This document shows positions 9,944 through 20,290 of a DNA stretch of 20,290 bases, in pieces; position 1 is the first letter of the stretch; every line of letters starts with the position of its first letter. Source of the DNA: Protostelium mycophagum (lineage: Eukaryota > Evosea > Variosea > Protosteliida > Protosteliaceae); contig MZNV01001862.1 in the NCBI GenBank assembly GCA_002081555.1, positions 1 to 20,290 of the forward strand, read 5' to 3'. Position numbers and translations under genes: made by a program. The notes under the pieces are model-generated. The model had not been told where the DNA came from. It was given only the letters and a program-made list of their open reading frames with translations, and searched no databases.

Positions 9944-10447
9944 ATGTCCACAGAAAATGGAATGTTCACAGCTGTTGAAATCACAAGGGAGATCCTACTG
10001 TTGGTGTTGAGAGTGGACCAAGAGATCAATAATGAACAGAGAGGAAAGAAAGAAGCAGCTGTTTATACAAAATTAAGGAGTGTATGCAAGCTATGGAAGA
10101 GGATATCTGACGATAGCTTCAAATTTCAGAGGGTGGGACCTTTGCATCATGCCATCGAATTGGAAAATGTGGATGCCGTCAAATTCATGGCGTCTCGCTT
10201 TCATCTTCACGGAGCCACCCAATGGGCAACAGTGAAAGGCTGCCCAAAGTCTTTGAAACTGCTCTTGGATAATTACGACACCCAAGTGCCAGACCAATAT
10301 GCCATCTACCAGGCACTTGTGAACAAGCACAGTGGTGTTTTGTCGGTTCTGTTGGATCATCCACGTGTTTCCATCGCAGATCAAAAGTACATCGAAACGA
10401 ATGCCAAATCAGCAGCGCATAATGTTGCAAACCCAACAATCCCATGA
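9944..10447 (+). CDS. F-box-like/ankyrin-like protein
   Basis: An uninterrupted 167-aa ORF, the only longer + strand gene here without introns. The N-terminus (EITREILLLVLRVDQ, then LRSVCKLWKRISDDSF) has the pattern of an F-box helix bundle, which recruits substrates to SCF ubiquitin ligases. Then come ankyrin-like turns: GPLHHAIELENVDAVKFMAS, TQWATVKGCPKSLKLLLDN and YQALVNKHSGVLSVLLDHP. They are degenerate relative to the 33-residue consensus. The ORF ends TGA, overlapping an AATAAA. The protein is short for the class and may be a truncated member of an expanded family. Family calls are by eye and moderate. Confidence 0.6.
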   Translation: MSTENGMFTAVEITREILLLVLRVDQEINNEQRGKKEAAVYTKLRSVCKLWKRISDDSFKFQRVGPLHHAIELENVDAVKFMASRFHLHGATQWATVKGCPKSLKLLLDNYDTQVPDQYAIYQALVNKHSGVLSVLLDHPRVSIADQKYIETNAKSAAHNVANPTIP

Positions 10448-10452
10448 ATAAA
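10447..10452 (+). promoter_or_regulatory. AATAAA touching the TGA stop
   Basis: A canonical poly(A) hexamer begins on the last base of the F-box/ankyrin stop codon. A minus-strand ORF converges from 28 bp downstream. Confidence 0.4.
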
Positions 10453-10475
10453 TGGGTGTAACAAATTATGGTGAT

Positions 10476-10628
10476 TTAATTGGTCCAATTTTTCAAGCCA
10501 ACGTCTCTGCTCATCTTGATCTGTCTCAAAGTTGCGTCTGCTTGTTCTGATATGCGATATTTGATGTGTGGATTTTGAGCTAAAAGAGACTTGGCTGACC
10601 TGTGTGTAAGAAAGAGCTGACCAGCCAT
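10476..10628 (-). CDS. Small basic protein of unknown function
   Basis: Reading the minus strand, an ATG at 10628 opens a 50-aa ORF ending TAA. It begins MAGQLFLTHRSAKSLLAQNP and contains a helical stretch RISEQADATLRQIKMSRDVG. The basic, Ser-containing N-terminus could be a short mitochondrial signal, and the size would fit a small mitochondrial subunit, but no family was recognised. It converges on the F-box/ankyrin gene and diverges from the ATPase gene, with 214 bp between start codons. A longer ORF in another minus frame overlaps it but has no ATG in a likely place. Evidence is only an open frame with a plausible start. Confidence 0.4.
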   Translation of the reverse strand: MAGQLFLTHRSAKSLLAQNPHIKYRISEQADATLRQIKMSRDVGLKNWTN

Positions 10629-10797
10629 GGAAATAATTAGGTGCTGCGAAACTTAAGACATCTGTTAAAAGAAGTTCATTATTTTTATTGCTAACTATCT
10701 GAAAAACTCCTCGATCCAAAAGTATTTTTTAATTTTAAATAAATACTCTGATTCCACTTAAGTGTCGTTGTAGAGAGACCTGAATTTTCATTATATA

Positions 10798-10805
10798 TCA
10801 CGTGA
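10798..10805. promoter_or_regulatory. Palindromic E-box TCACGTGA
   Basis: A perfect CACGTG E-box in the 214-bp divergent promoter, 38 bp before the ATPase ATG. It is the type of site an H5-E9-R13 bHLH factor, such as the one encoded at 8385-9766, would bind. Confidence 0.35.
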
Positions 10806-10842
10806 CCTGAAAACCAAGGTCCACACCAAGCTCACAGAAGCA

Positions 10843-13800
10843 ATGTTTCGTTTGCGTGCATGGGTGCTCAACCGAGGGCTCACCAACAACCAAATCTCAA
10901 TATCACGAAATACTATCGTACCTTTAGCATGGACGAGAATTCCTGAGGTATAGATTTTTTATGAAGCAGTTCTAAGAGTCCTAAGATCTCGAAGCAACAA
11001 TGGGTGAAAAATAGATTCTTCACGTCACAAGTTGCCACTGGTCAAGAAGGTGGAGGTGCATACCCAGAAACCCAAATTGACTCTGAATTAGTGAAGAAAG
11101 AACAGAATGAAAGCGACGGGAAAAACGAGGAGAAGAGTGAAGCAAGCAACGAGAAGCAGACAGAAAGACAGTCAGAGGCACATTCAGAGCCACAATCAGA
11201 AGGACAGTCAGAAGGACAGTCAGAGGGACATTCTCAAGAGAAGAAAAAGGACAAAAATTCAGGAAAATTCAGGTGGATTGTGATCAAACAATTCGCGGTA
11301 CGTTTATTCATCATGGAACATGATTCTGATTAAAACAGAAATATGGTATTCAAGGGTTCTTAGGAGCCATAGTGGCTTGGTTGCTGGGTTGGTATCCTGA
11401 CGTCATCCAACAAACTCTAGACGGCCCGAGAGCTCGTAATAACATCAGAAACACACCAAGCGCCTATTTAGACAGAGGGGACGATTATGAGGTGCTCTTG
11501 TTCGTTGATGATTGATCATCCTCTGAAATACCAAGCCCAGAGAGTTAGATGGTGAGTTAGCACAATTATTTGGCTCATTCAAGAAGGAGTGGGGTAAGGT
11601 GGGTCGAATAGTTATTTGATGTACATCAGAGGTCAATACGAGATTTTTATGTGAAATTTAGACTTTCAAAAGCGTTAATTGCACATGAAAATAGAGTTTC
11701 CTGAGATTTTTGTATATTTTTAGTGATTTCGCCGTCTTGATTTTTGATAACTGTTTTCTTATTGTCTCAAAATTCTAAACATAGAGTATTGTGTTGAACA
11801 GTGTCAGGTGCTTGTTGTCGTGGGACAATCGATGAGTGGAAAGACTTGGGCACTGAAGCAAGCAGCCGCAGATAAAGAGATGGTCATATGGATCAGTGCT
11901 GGTAAGAGTTCGTCGTCGAGATCTTCTCGGAATTATAATTGGTTGGTTGTAGATGGCAATAGTATTTTTGCCATCTTAATTATACTTTTAAAACGTTTTG
12001 GCGTCATCAAGCAATTTTCAACGAGATTTGCATACATCCACTAAGACGTGACAGGATCCGTCAGAACTGAGCAGGATTTCAGCAAGAAGTTGTACTCTGC
12101 AATAGGATTATGGTACACCCCTCAAGGTGAGATATGTATTTCTAAAAATAGAACCATGTCAGCGTCGTGTTCAAATGCACCGTCAAGTTTGTGGAGCAAA
12201 ATACCAACACCAACAAAAAATGCTGAATTTACTATTTTTACAATCCATAGTCCTCTCCACTGCGCTCGATTTTTTTGGAAGGCAGTGCAAGATCATAGCA
12301 GCAGAGCGAAGTGATGGCAGAGTGCCCACCCTCGTCATAGAGGACCTTGGTTTCGGCAAAGAAGATCAACTCAGTTTGGTGCGAACCATACTTACAGAGG
12401 TACTGTTTATCACAATCTTCTGTAGGCTTTTCTTGGTATTTTCAGTGAAAGGGGAAGCTACGAATTTTTGGTTTGGAGTTGAAAATTCCAGGCGATCAAG
12501 TTATCAGCGGACAAGCGTACATGCCGCGTGATATTGACTGCCGCCGATCCTCTTACAGCATCGGCAGATCTACAGAAATGTGAGTGTTCAAGAATCTCCT
12601 TGGTCAAAGCAAAATACTTTGATGAACAGTGATCAAACCCAATTGCAACTCGATCTTACATGAAAGATTGTCTGCAGCTCTGCTACAGAGGTGAATCTCT
12701 CAACACCTTGATGCAAAGTGTATTTAGACATTCTAGACATTGAAAATAATAAGCAAAATACTTCTGGGTTTTTATTTTGCAGCAAAAAAAATTAAAAAAT
12801 TAAAAAATTTCTCCTCTATTACCGGAAAAAAACATGAGATATCATGAGCAATCTCGTGAGGAAAAATAAAGACGTCTCACCTTTGGTAAAATCGGGATCA
12901 TAGAAGGTGGCAATTTGTTCACATTCTTTCCAAAGCCAAACCATACCTAGTAATGAAATCATCTGACAGACACAGTGGTCATCGCGACTGGAAAAGTCAA
13001 GATCATGCTTGTACCCGACTTTACAAAAAAGGAAGCGCTGAGTTATCTCAGTCAAGGTTCCAAAATATTAGAGAAGGCACCTGATCATCCGTGGTCTCTG
13101 TCTCATGATCAGATGGAGTGCATCATCGATAAGGTGAGTGCCTCTATGAGATGTTGCGACAAGAAATGGGTTTTTTTGCTCCGGCGAGAATTGATCCTTT
13201 TTAAATTGAATAAAATGATGACGAATCGACTTCTTATTGTTCTTTTTTTAGAGTAATAATGTCTTAATGTTGTATGATAATATCCAAAAGACAAGTACCC
13301 CAAACACACGGATCTGAAACAAAGACAGGTCGGTACGCAAGTTGGAATATTGCGAGGGATTATGGAGAGTATACACCAAAGAGTAGAGTCCGGAGATACT
13401 TTTCAATCCGCCGTCAACTCCTCAGGTAACAAATATCAAAAGACCTTGTAGATCTCAGCTGCTTTTTGTGACCTCGTGAATGTTGTGGTGATTGAACGAA
13501 TAGATTGGTTCGGGTTTTGCATCACAACAATTCAATCGCAACTGCTTGTGCATCATTTTGTAAAACATTGCTGAAGGAATACTGACGTACACAGTCAACG
13601 AGCACTTCCAAACGGCACGAAACAATCTAGACATGGCCATATCATTGTTTCCAGAGGCAGAGACACCCCTTAAAAGATTCGCACAATCTGGCTGGGGTGC
13701 AAGTTGAGCGCATCAGAGGCACAAAAGATCTTTAAATCGGCACCTGAGGACAAAAACGGGAGGCTGTACAACATCTTATTACACCAGAAGAGAATACTCA

Positions 13801-13871
13801 CCTGGAATGCGTCAGATGGCACGGTGCAGATATCCTCTCGTGCAAACTGGAACGCAATAAAAGAAAGATAA
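10843..13871 (+). CDS. Mitochondrial membrane-anchored P-loop (AAA/STAND-like) ATPase
   Basis: Fourteen exons: 10843-10947, 10995-11297, 11339-11491, 11536-11598, 11802-11901, 12055-12126, 12251-12399, 12492-12579, 12630-12690, 12839-12855, 12976-13133, 13296-13425, 13595-13696, 13717-13871 (551 aa, frame closed throughout). The N-terminus (MFRLRAWVLNRG, then WVKNRFFTSQ) looks like a mitochondrial presequence. An acidic Ser/Glu/Gln linker with 4-residue repeats follows, then one membrane helix (about 138-158, IQGFLGAIVAWLLGW). The ATPase has Walker A GQSMSGKT (216-223), Walker B TLVIEDLG (292-299) and a sensor-1-like strand CRVILTAAD. A helical C-terminal domain ends at TAA. The order resembles the archaeal-type ATPase_2/STAND group and fungal inner-membrane ATPases such as Yme2, but orthology was not established. 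Confidence 0.7.
11160..11231 (+). repeat. 12-bp coding minisatellite, six copies
   Basis: Units ACAGAAAGACAG, TCAGAGGCACAT, TCAGAGCCACAA, TCAGAAGGACAG (twice) and TCAGAGGGACAT encode the tetrapeptides TERQ, SEAH, SEPQ, SEGQ, SEGQ, SEGH in the ATPase linker. The two identical central units suggest recent slippage. Copy number may vary between strains. Confidence 0.85.
12839..12855 (+). other. Proposed 17-nt micro-exon of the ATPase gene
   Basis: Exon 12630-12690 ends in phase 2 and exon 12976-13133 begins in phase 1, so they cannot be joined directly. The 17-nt segment from 12839, between CATGAG and GTGAGG, bridges the two phases and yields LLQRYHEQSLVIATGKVK. It contributes YHEQS plus parts of two codons. 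Confidence 0.5.
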
Positions 13872-13942
13872 TTTCACAAGTCAACATAAATCGAATAACG
13901 TTAAAAAATGTTTGATTTTATCTCAACAAATAAAATTTGGGT

Positions 13943-14047
13943 ATGATGTCAGAGGTGTTGTCCAAACTTAAACTTGGTGGGACACTAAATGGTTACAGAG
14001 TATCTGAGGAATTGATCTGCAAAACTTGCTCACGCCAGCGAACATGA
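13943..14047 (+). other. Small ORF in the RED/IK 5' leader
   Basis: ATG ATG opens 34 codons (MMSEVLSKLKLGGTLNGYRV...) ending TGA at 14045-14047, about 60 bp before the RED start. It could be an upstream ORF if the transcript begins this far out. No family was recognised. Confidence 0.2.
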
Positions 14048-14108
14048 CGAAAAAGGGGTCCGTCCTCATCAATTGGGACGGATTGCTGTGATCTCATATC
14101 GCGATCAA

Positions 14109-16586
14109 ATGGCCAAGAACTTGAGCAACGCTCATTTCAAAGAGCTTCTACAAACACCAAGAAGATCAGATGAACCAGCAACACCCAGAAGAGCACTTGG
14201 TGGTGGTAATGCGGGTGGTGGGCGTATAAACATCGGTTTCAAGGCCCCAGCATCTGTCGTTAAGAAAAAAGGTGATCTTCCATTATGTCTTATTGAACTG
14301 ATGATTCTAGTGGGAACCATCAAAAGACACAAGAAGGATACGCCAGACAAAGAGAAGGAAGAAGAAAAAGAGAAACCTCTATACAGAGATCGTGCAAAAG
14401 AAAGAAGAGAGGGTGAGTATTTGTGATGATCATTTTCGAGATTAAGCAAAATGTGTTGTGTTAAGAGTCTTAGGACTCGTCGAAGACCCAACACTCTCTG
14501 CGTTAGAATTACTTGAGGCAGCTAGAGGAGGGCAGAGCAGCAATGCACCCGAGGACCCGAGTTTATTGGCAAATGTTCAAACCACACAACAAATCTTGGG
14601 AACTAATGATGATTACCTCAGTAGCAGTAGTAGTGACGAAGAGGTACTGTTGCCACTAATCATGATGATGATAATACACATCTAACATTACAAAGACAGA
14701 GAAGAAAGAGGAAGAGGAAGAGAGACCTCCAGAATTCTGTACAATCGCAGGAAGAAAGATACACGACTTTCTCTTTGTGCCTAAAGTGTATAGAAAGATA
14801 GAACAGTTCCTTCCCGCGAGAACTTCATATGTCTTTGAACTTAAGAGTGAGATTTTCATATCCTCTGGCTTTGTTCAAAAATATAAAGAGGGTGATTTTG
14901 ACCATTCATTGTTGCAAACATTTCTTGAAGAAATGATTTTTAATATTTGAATAGGCGCACATGATAAGCCGACAACAGTAAAGAGGAGCAAAGATGACTG
15001 CCCAAAACCCGTTCCTGGAATGTTGTTCGACATGGATCCACAGATGTCACAACAGATATTTGGTATGATCGCCCTCATTTTTCCATGATGTCGTGATGAC
15101 TCATTGTGGCAGATATTATGATATCAATAAGAGATGTAGATGAAGGGTCTGTACAGAAGCACAAAAAGAGGGTACAATCAGGTGAAATATAATAATATAA
15201 TTATATTATTCAGCATTCCTTAAAAATAATTTCACTGGTCAAAAAATTTCCAACACACAAAAACAGTTGGTCACACCACTAAAGCTTGCTGTGGCAATGA
15301 CACCCTGAACAGCTCTGTAGCACTGTTTTCTGTCCATACTTTTAGTACTTTGCGGCTTTGCTGCAATATAAAAGATATGCTCAAATACAAATAAGACCTT
15401 TCGGACTACAACTTTTTGAAACAAAATAATACAGTTTAATTGTCTGATGATATCCTGAGACCAACATTTTATAGAAAGAGAACAAGCAAAGAGGAGGGAG
15501 ATGTTGCACAATTCAATACTCAACAATTCTTTGTTGAATAACAAAACACAATACAAGACCGAAGAGGCCGGAAATACTTCAGCAGAAAAAACGGCAGTGG
15601 CGCCCATGGTTGTAGATGAGGACGATGAGTGAGTGCAAAAATATTGTACTTGTGGTGTAAATATCTAAATTCCTGCACCAAGCGCAGGTCCTTTAGAAAA
15701 ATATAAACAGATAAAGAAAAGCTTTTCCAACAACAGAACACGCAAAAAAAATCACTTTTAAAAATGATCATTCCGCATGATTGACATGATCACAGCATAT
15801 TTCCTGATGCGGGAAAGGAGTACAAGCCAGTACTTCCCGAAGTAAAGAAAGAAGTCAGCCAAACCGAGAAGAAAGGAAATTATTTCAACACGGTGAGGCG
15901 TCACTTGGATCTGTTTTTCTGCAAATGTTTCAAGAATGTACTGAATGTGTGAGACAGCCAGCACCAAAAGAAACGCTTGAAGACCTTCAGAAGGAAGTTC
16001 AACCACAGCTAGATGCTCTGTCAAAACAATTAAATGATGCGGCAAGAGGTATACGTATCTCCTCATATGGCACTGAAATTTACAGCGCAAAAACGCAAGG
16101 AGAGAGAGCAAGCGTCTGCATCCGATGATTATATGGAGTGCTATCCTGGGTATCTGATGTGTTTATATCTTTTATTGATCTGTTCAGCATGTATGAATCT
16201 GCATTCTTGGACCCTAGTGATCCGAATTATGTGAGACATCCGGACCAGATCGATACATCTAAAAAGAAGTAAGGCTCTCATATCTCTTTTACTCTAAAAA
16301 GAATTCTTCTCGTTGTGGCTTCGCTAGAAAATATTTCTTTTAAAATAAATAAATAATTATTTGTCACGGGCTTTGATGTGATATCGTGTTGAGATATCGC
16401 AGGAAGGGAAGAGGCAAAGGCAACAAGAATGATAAGAAAGAGAAGAAGGATGAGGACCATAATAAATACACCGACAAGCGGATTGATAATGATTTAGACA
16501 AGATCAACAAGGTACACATTCTCATCCTATAAAGATATTCACACTCGCAGATTATCGAGAAGAAGCAGAAGACATCAGATGAATAA
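14109..16586 (+). CDS. IK: RED/IK family spliceosomal protein
   Basis: Thirteen exons: 14109-14271, 14311-14412, 14474-14643, 14696-14846, 14955-15062, 15113-15181, 15475-15628, 15796-15892, 15958-16048, 16086-16149, 16188-16268, 16403-16511, 16551-16586 (464 aa). RED (IK) works with SMU1 in activation of the spliceosomal B complex. Family landmarks appear in order: N-terminal NAHFKELLQTPR (RED LLMTPR), YRDRAKERREG, HDFLFVPKVYRKIEQFLPAR with TSYVFEL, DKPTTVKRSKDDCP, DEDDDIFPDAG, DDYMECYPG (RED AECYP) and a C-terminal DLDKINKIIEKKQK. A Ser/Asp block SSSSSDEE sits near residue 143. The arginine-rich RE/RD-repeat stretch of animal RED is missing, and the protein is shorter than the human one (about 557 aa). 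The first in-frame ATG is at 14109. Confidence 0.9.
15191..15210. repeat. 20-bp perfect AT palindrome at an intron 5' end
   Basis: AATAATATAATTATATTATT equals its own complement. It starts 9 nt inside the donor of the 293-nt intron 15182-15474, the longest in the window, in the splicing-factor gene. It could fold back and affect donor use, or it is simply AT-rich sequence. Confidence 0.5.
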
Positions 16587-16587
16587 A
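16582..16587 (+). promoter_or_regulatory. AATAAA overlapping the RED/IK stop codon
   Basis: Last codon GAA, stop TAA and next A form the canonical poly(A) hexamer. Confidence 0.4.
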
Positions 16588-16793
16588 ACTGAGCTACGGG
16601 CGAATTCGTATTCAATTTTTTTGTCTGTATTTTATGGACAAAGTCAGAAGATCAGCTTAATGGCTTCTGTTCATGCCAAACAATAATTCTTGGCTTCGGA
16701 AACGAACGGTTTTCGCATTAGAATGAAATTTTAAGATATCATGGCGAATTTTCACGACCGGAGATCCACAGAATCTCCTGTACCGCATCAAAC

Positions 16794-18200
<1,407 letters not shown>

Positions 18201-18343
18201 ATAATCAATACATTAGTATCGAATTAATGTTCCCTCTCTTCTACATTCTTACTGCGAAGTTGTTTGCCATTAAAGAATGAATGAACATCCCATGTGATGT
18301 GAGAAGAAAACAATCAGGAGAGGCGAAAGAGTGATGTCCAAGT

Positions 18344-18658
18344 TTAATAAAATTGTTGAATGTTTCCAATCTTGATATCCTCTTCCATCTCCTTCATTAG
18401 TCTTTCTGCTCTCTCCAGCTCCCTCTTGTCTGCACGATATAACTTCTTTGTTGCTGGGCTGATCTCCGCCGGTGTTCCATCAGCGTATTTGAAGTCTGGG
18501 TTCTCTCTGATCGCACCCCTCATGTTACCGCTTCTCTCTTTTCCATTTGCTAATCTCCATTTCTGTCCTGCTGCTTTTGGTGTGCTTACAGTGAATGTTC
18601 TAAGAGGAACTTGAGAGTGAGATCTGTTCAGAAGTGTTGTTGCAAAGCGAGTTGACAT
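18344..18658 (-). CDS. MRPL52: Mitochondrial large ribosomal subunit protein mL52
   Basis: An intronless 104-aa ORF on the minus strand. The first 30 residues (MSTRFATTLLNRS, then PLRTFTVST) are Arg/Ser/Thr-rich without acidic residues, a typical mitochondrial presequence. The body matches mL52: GQKWRLANG (family W-R-L-R-G), then NPDFKYADGTPAEISPATK (family LPDWSYADGRPAP), followed by a charged helix RADKRELERAERLMKEMEED. Length fits the family (about 120 aa). It converges with malate dehydrogenase (143 bp between stops) and diverges from the WWE-E2 gene, with 101 bp between start codons, so the two probably share a promoter. The family call rests on two short motifs and overall order. Confidence 0.7.
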   Translation of the reverse strand: MSTRFATTLLNRSHSQVPLRTFTVSTPKAAGQKWRLANGKERSGNMRGAIRENPDFKYADGTPAEISPATKKLYRADKRELERAERLMKEMEEDIKIGNIQQFY

Positions 18659-18759
18659 CTTGAGAGGGTGATGTGATCTTGGATGAAGGGAAAAATCGGG
18701 CTGGTTGTAAACCCTTCAACAAGTTTTTCGCAGACCAGTGAATTTTTCTTGGAACAACA

Positions 18760-19862
18760 ATGAGCTGGCTTTGGAAGACAGACAAAGGTTTGGAACTATT
18801 TTCTCGCCCTTCTTATATTTATTCGTCGAAGGATGGCAGGCGTACGATCAGCAGGTATCCGACGCTATTGAGGAGCACTACAAGGTAAAAACTTCGCTTG
18901 TGATGTTCAACGTCTGATCTTTCGAGAAATCAAAGAAGAATTATAAGATGAACGATACGTACTCCATCGATTTTAAGGACATGATCCAATTCAGAAACGA
19001 CGATTATACTCGTCAAAGAAAAGTCAAAAGAGAGAACCCAGTGAGAGGTGTGACAATTTCTTGAAATTGAATTGATCGGAACAGATGAACCCGAGGATGC
19101 CCCTCCCGCAAAGAAGTGAGCCAATGGAGAGTATAAAATACTTTTACTGATCGTTTCAAGAAAGAAGACAACCAAGTCTGAAGCCAAGGTCGTACCTGAG
19201 GATATGAGGGTTAATCCCAAGCGTGTCCAGAGAGATTATAAGATCACCAAGGAGGCCGAGGCGAAAGATGGCGCTCCCTTCACCTGCGAGCTCTTGGATG
19301 ATGATCTGTACAGATGGGAGATCAGAGTTCACGAGTTTGATCCCTCCGATCTGTTGTACAAGGATCTGAAAGTATACGAGAAAAACCACGGCATTGTGAG
19401 TATATATGCTTTGCTATAAAATATATTTTATTTTTTGCATTTATTTACAAGTACAGAACTATGTCAGCATCAGATTGTATTTCCCCGCTGATTATCCCGT
19501 GAGTTTATTGATAATAAATAAAAATTCTGACAGTGAACAGATGGAAGCACCCTTTGTGCACGTCTACACTCCTAAACTGATCGGAGGTTTCGTGAGTTTT
19601 TATCCAAGCTGCAAAACTTCATATCATCAAATACTGACCTCTGTAGATATTCAGTGGAGGCATGTGTGCTTCTGTGCTGATGCAAGGATGGGCCGCTGGA
19701 ATAGTCCCAGAGTCCCTGATATTGCAGATCAGACAGCTGCTCATAGAAGGAGGAGCACGTATTGCCGACGTGAAGAAGGTAGAAGAGTGGGGCGAAAACG
19801 GGGCGAGGAGCGGGTTTGAGTCTGCCAGACAAGCACACAAGAACGACAAAAGCTTTGAATAA
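18760..19862 (+). CDS. WWE domain fused to a UBE2Q-type ubiquitin-conjugating enzyme
   Basis: Eight exons: 18760-18787, 18832-18884, 18936-19047, 19085-19115, 19161-19395, 19457-19498, 19541-19591, 19647-19862 (255 aa). Residues 1-61 are a WWE domain: SWLWKTDKGWQAYDQ, AIEEHYKKNY, then YSIDFKDMIQF and TRQRKVKR. Aromatic, Gln and Arg positions used by WWE domains to hold iso-ADP-ribose appear retained. A short acidic/basic linker (DEPEDAPPAKKK) leads to a UBE2Q-like E2 core: FTCELLDDDLYRWEIRVHEF, NYVSIRLYFPADYP, EAPFVHVYTPKLIGG, and IFSGGMCASVLMQGW with the active-site Cys where UBE2Q has GGAICMELL. The C-terminal helix SLILQIRQLLIEGGARI fits UBE2Q. It probably transfers ubiquitin to, or near, poly-ADP-ribosylated proteins; that role is inferred. 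Confidence 0.88.
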
Positions 19863-19863
19863 A
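19858..19863 (+). promoter_or_regulatory. AATAAA overlapping the WWE-E2 stop codon
   Basis: Last codon GAA, stop TAA and next A form the poly(A) hexamer. Confidence 0.4.
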
Positions 19864-20290
19864 TAGATTGTCATTGGTAGTTGGCGTGTTACTGTTAGCA
19901 AGAGCTTCACAGTTGTCTTCAATTCTCAGTGAAAGTCAATCACACAAAAAAATCCATATATCAAGAACTCAGTCTGGCTGAATTTTTCCAATTTCCAGCT
20001 GAATTTTTCCAAATAAATAGGTAATCTCAGCAGACATTTATCATCCAGTTCTATTGCTTTCTCCTATGAATTGAAATCATTACAGTCTCCTTTCTATTTG
20101 ATAAGATAATATAATTGACCATTAGAATCAAATGGTGAGAGAGTGAATCTGCAGGGGTATTAATATCAATCAATCAAGCTAGAACTATTTTATTGAGGAA
20201 GAATTTTTCTGTTGACAAAAAAACTCAACCTGTCAGGTTGAGATAAATCTGCAAAACAATCACTAAATCTTGATTCTACAATGAAGGAAG
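19863..20290. other. AT-rich intergenic tail without a recognised gene
   Basis: No coding exon was recognised on either strand. It holds two direct copies of GCTGAATTTTTCCAA (19977-19991 and 19998-20012, 21-bp period) and an inverted repeat near 20224-20242. An ATG at 20281 could start a gene running off the window, but only ten bases are visible. Confidence 0.5.
20224..20242. repeat. 9-bp inverted repeat with one-base centre
   Basis: CTCAACCTG-T-CAGGTTGAG. It could be a dyad-symmetric factor site or, if transcribed, a terminator-like hairpin. It lies about 40 bp before the possible ATG at 20281. Confidence 0.5.

Noticed and set aside
10381-10719. Minus-strand ORF of 112 codons overlapping the F-box/ankyrin 3' end
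   Set aside because: It runs into a coding gene on the other strand, lacks an ATG in a sensible place, and shares its span with the better 50-aa ORF.

Overview
The window is protein-coding DNA from a small, intron-dense eukaryotic nuclear genome. Ten multi-residue protein genes can be followed, plus one very small one. Gaps between genes are about 30-240 bp, most genes lie head to tail on the + strand, and about 69 GT-AG introns can be placed by frame, most of them 37-65 nt. The standard genetic code fits: TAA and TGA both end well-conserved proteins. An SREBP-like bHLH-zipper factor, a WWE domain, a dopamine-beta-hydroxylase-type fold, RED/IK and a lamin-like nuclear coiled coil together suggest an amoeboid or other protist of the animal/fungal/amoebozoan side. 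The exact lineage cannot be read from the sequence.

Layout, left to right. 1-377: window edge, no firm gene. 378-2618: kinase-like protein lacking the catalytic Asp and DFG motifs, with a Met/Gln/Pro-rich tail. 2729-4300: membrane-anchored copper type II monooxygenase-fold protein with most copper ligands replaced. 4492-4790: Sec61 gamma. 4931-8263: 762-aa nuclear coiled-coil protein with a lamin-style head-rod-NLS-tail plan. 8385-9766: bHLH-zipper factor with two membrane helices and an RxxL in the loop, the plan of SREBP without its large C-terminal domain. 9944-10447: F-box-like/ankyrin-like protein. 10476-10628 (minus): 50-aa ORF. 10843-13871: mitochondrial, membrane-anchored P-loop ATPase, including a 17-nt micro-exon and a 20-nt intron. 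14109-16586: RED/IK splicing factor. 16794-18200: bacterial-type malate dehydrogenase with a mitochondrial presequence. 18344-18658 (minus): mitoribosomal protein mL52. 18760-19862: a WWE domain joined to a UBE2Q-type E2. 19863-20290: AT-rich, no gene seen.

There is no operon-like pathway. Three genes look mitochondrial (ATPase, malate dehydrogenase, mL52), two belong to the ER membrane (Sec61 gamma, SREBP-like factor), and two are nuclear structure or splicing genes. The most interesting items are the compact SREBP-like factor, the WWE-UBE2Q fusion, the copper-ligand-poor monooxygenase fold and the lamin-like protein. Exon coordinates below were built by hand from frame, GT-AG sites and family similarity; no transcript data were available.
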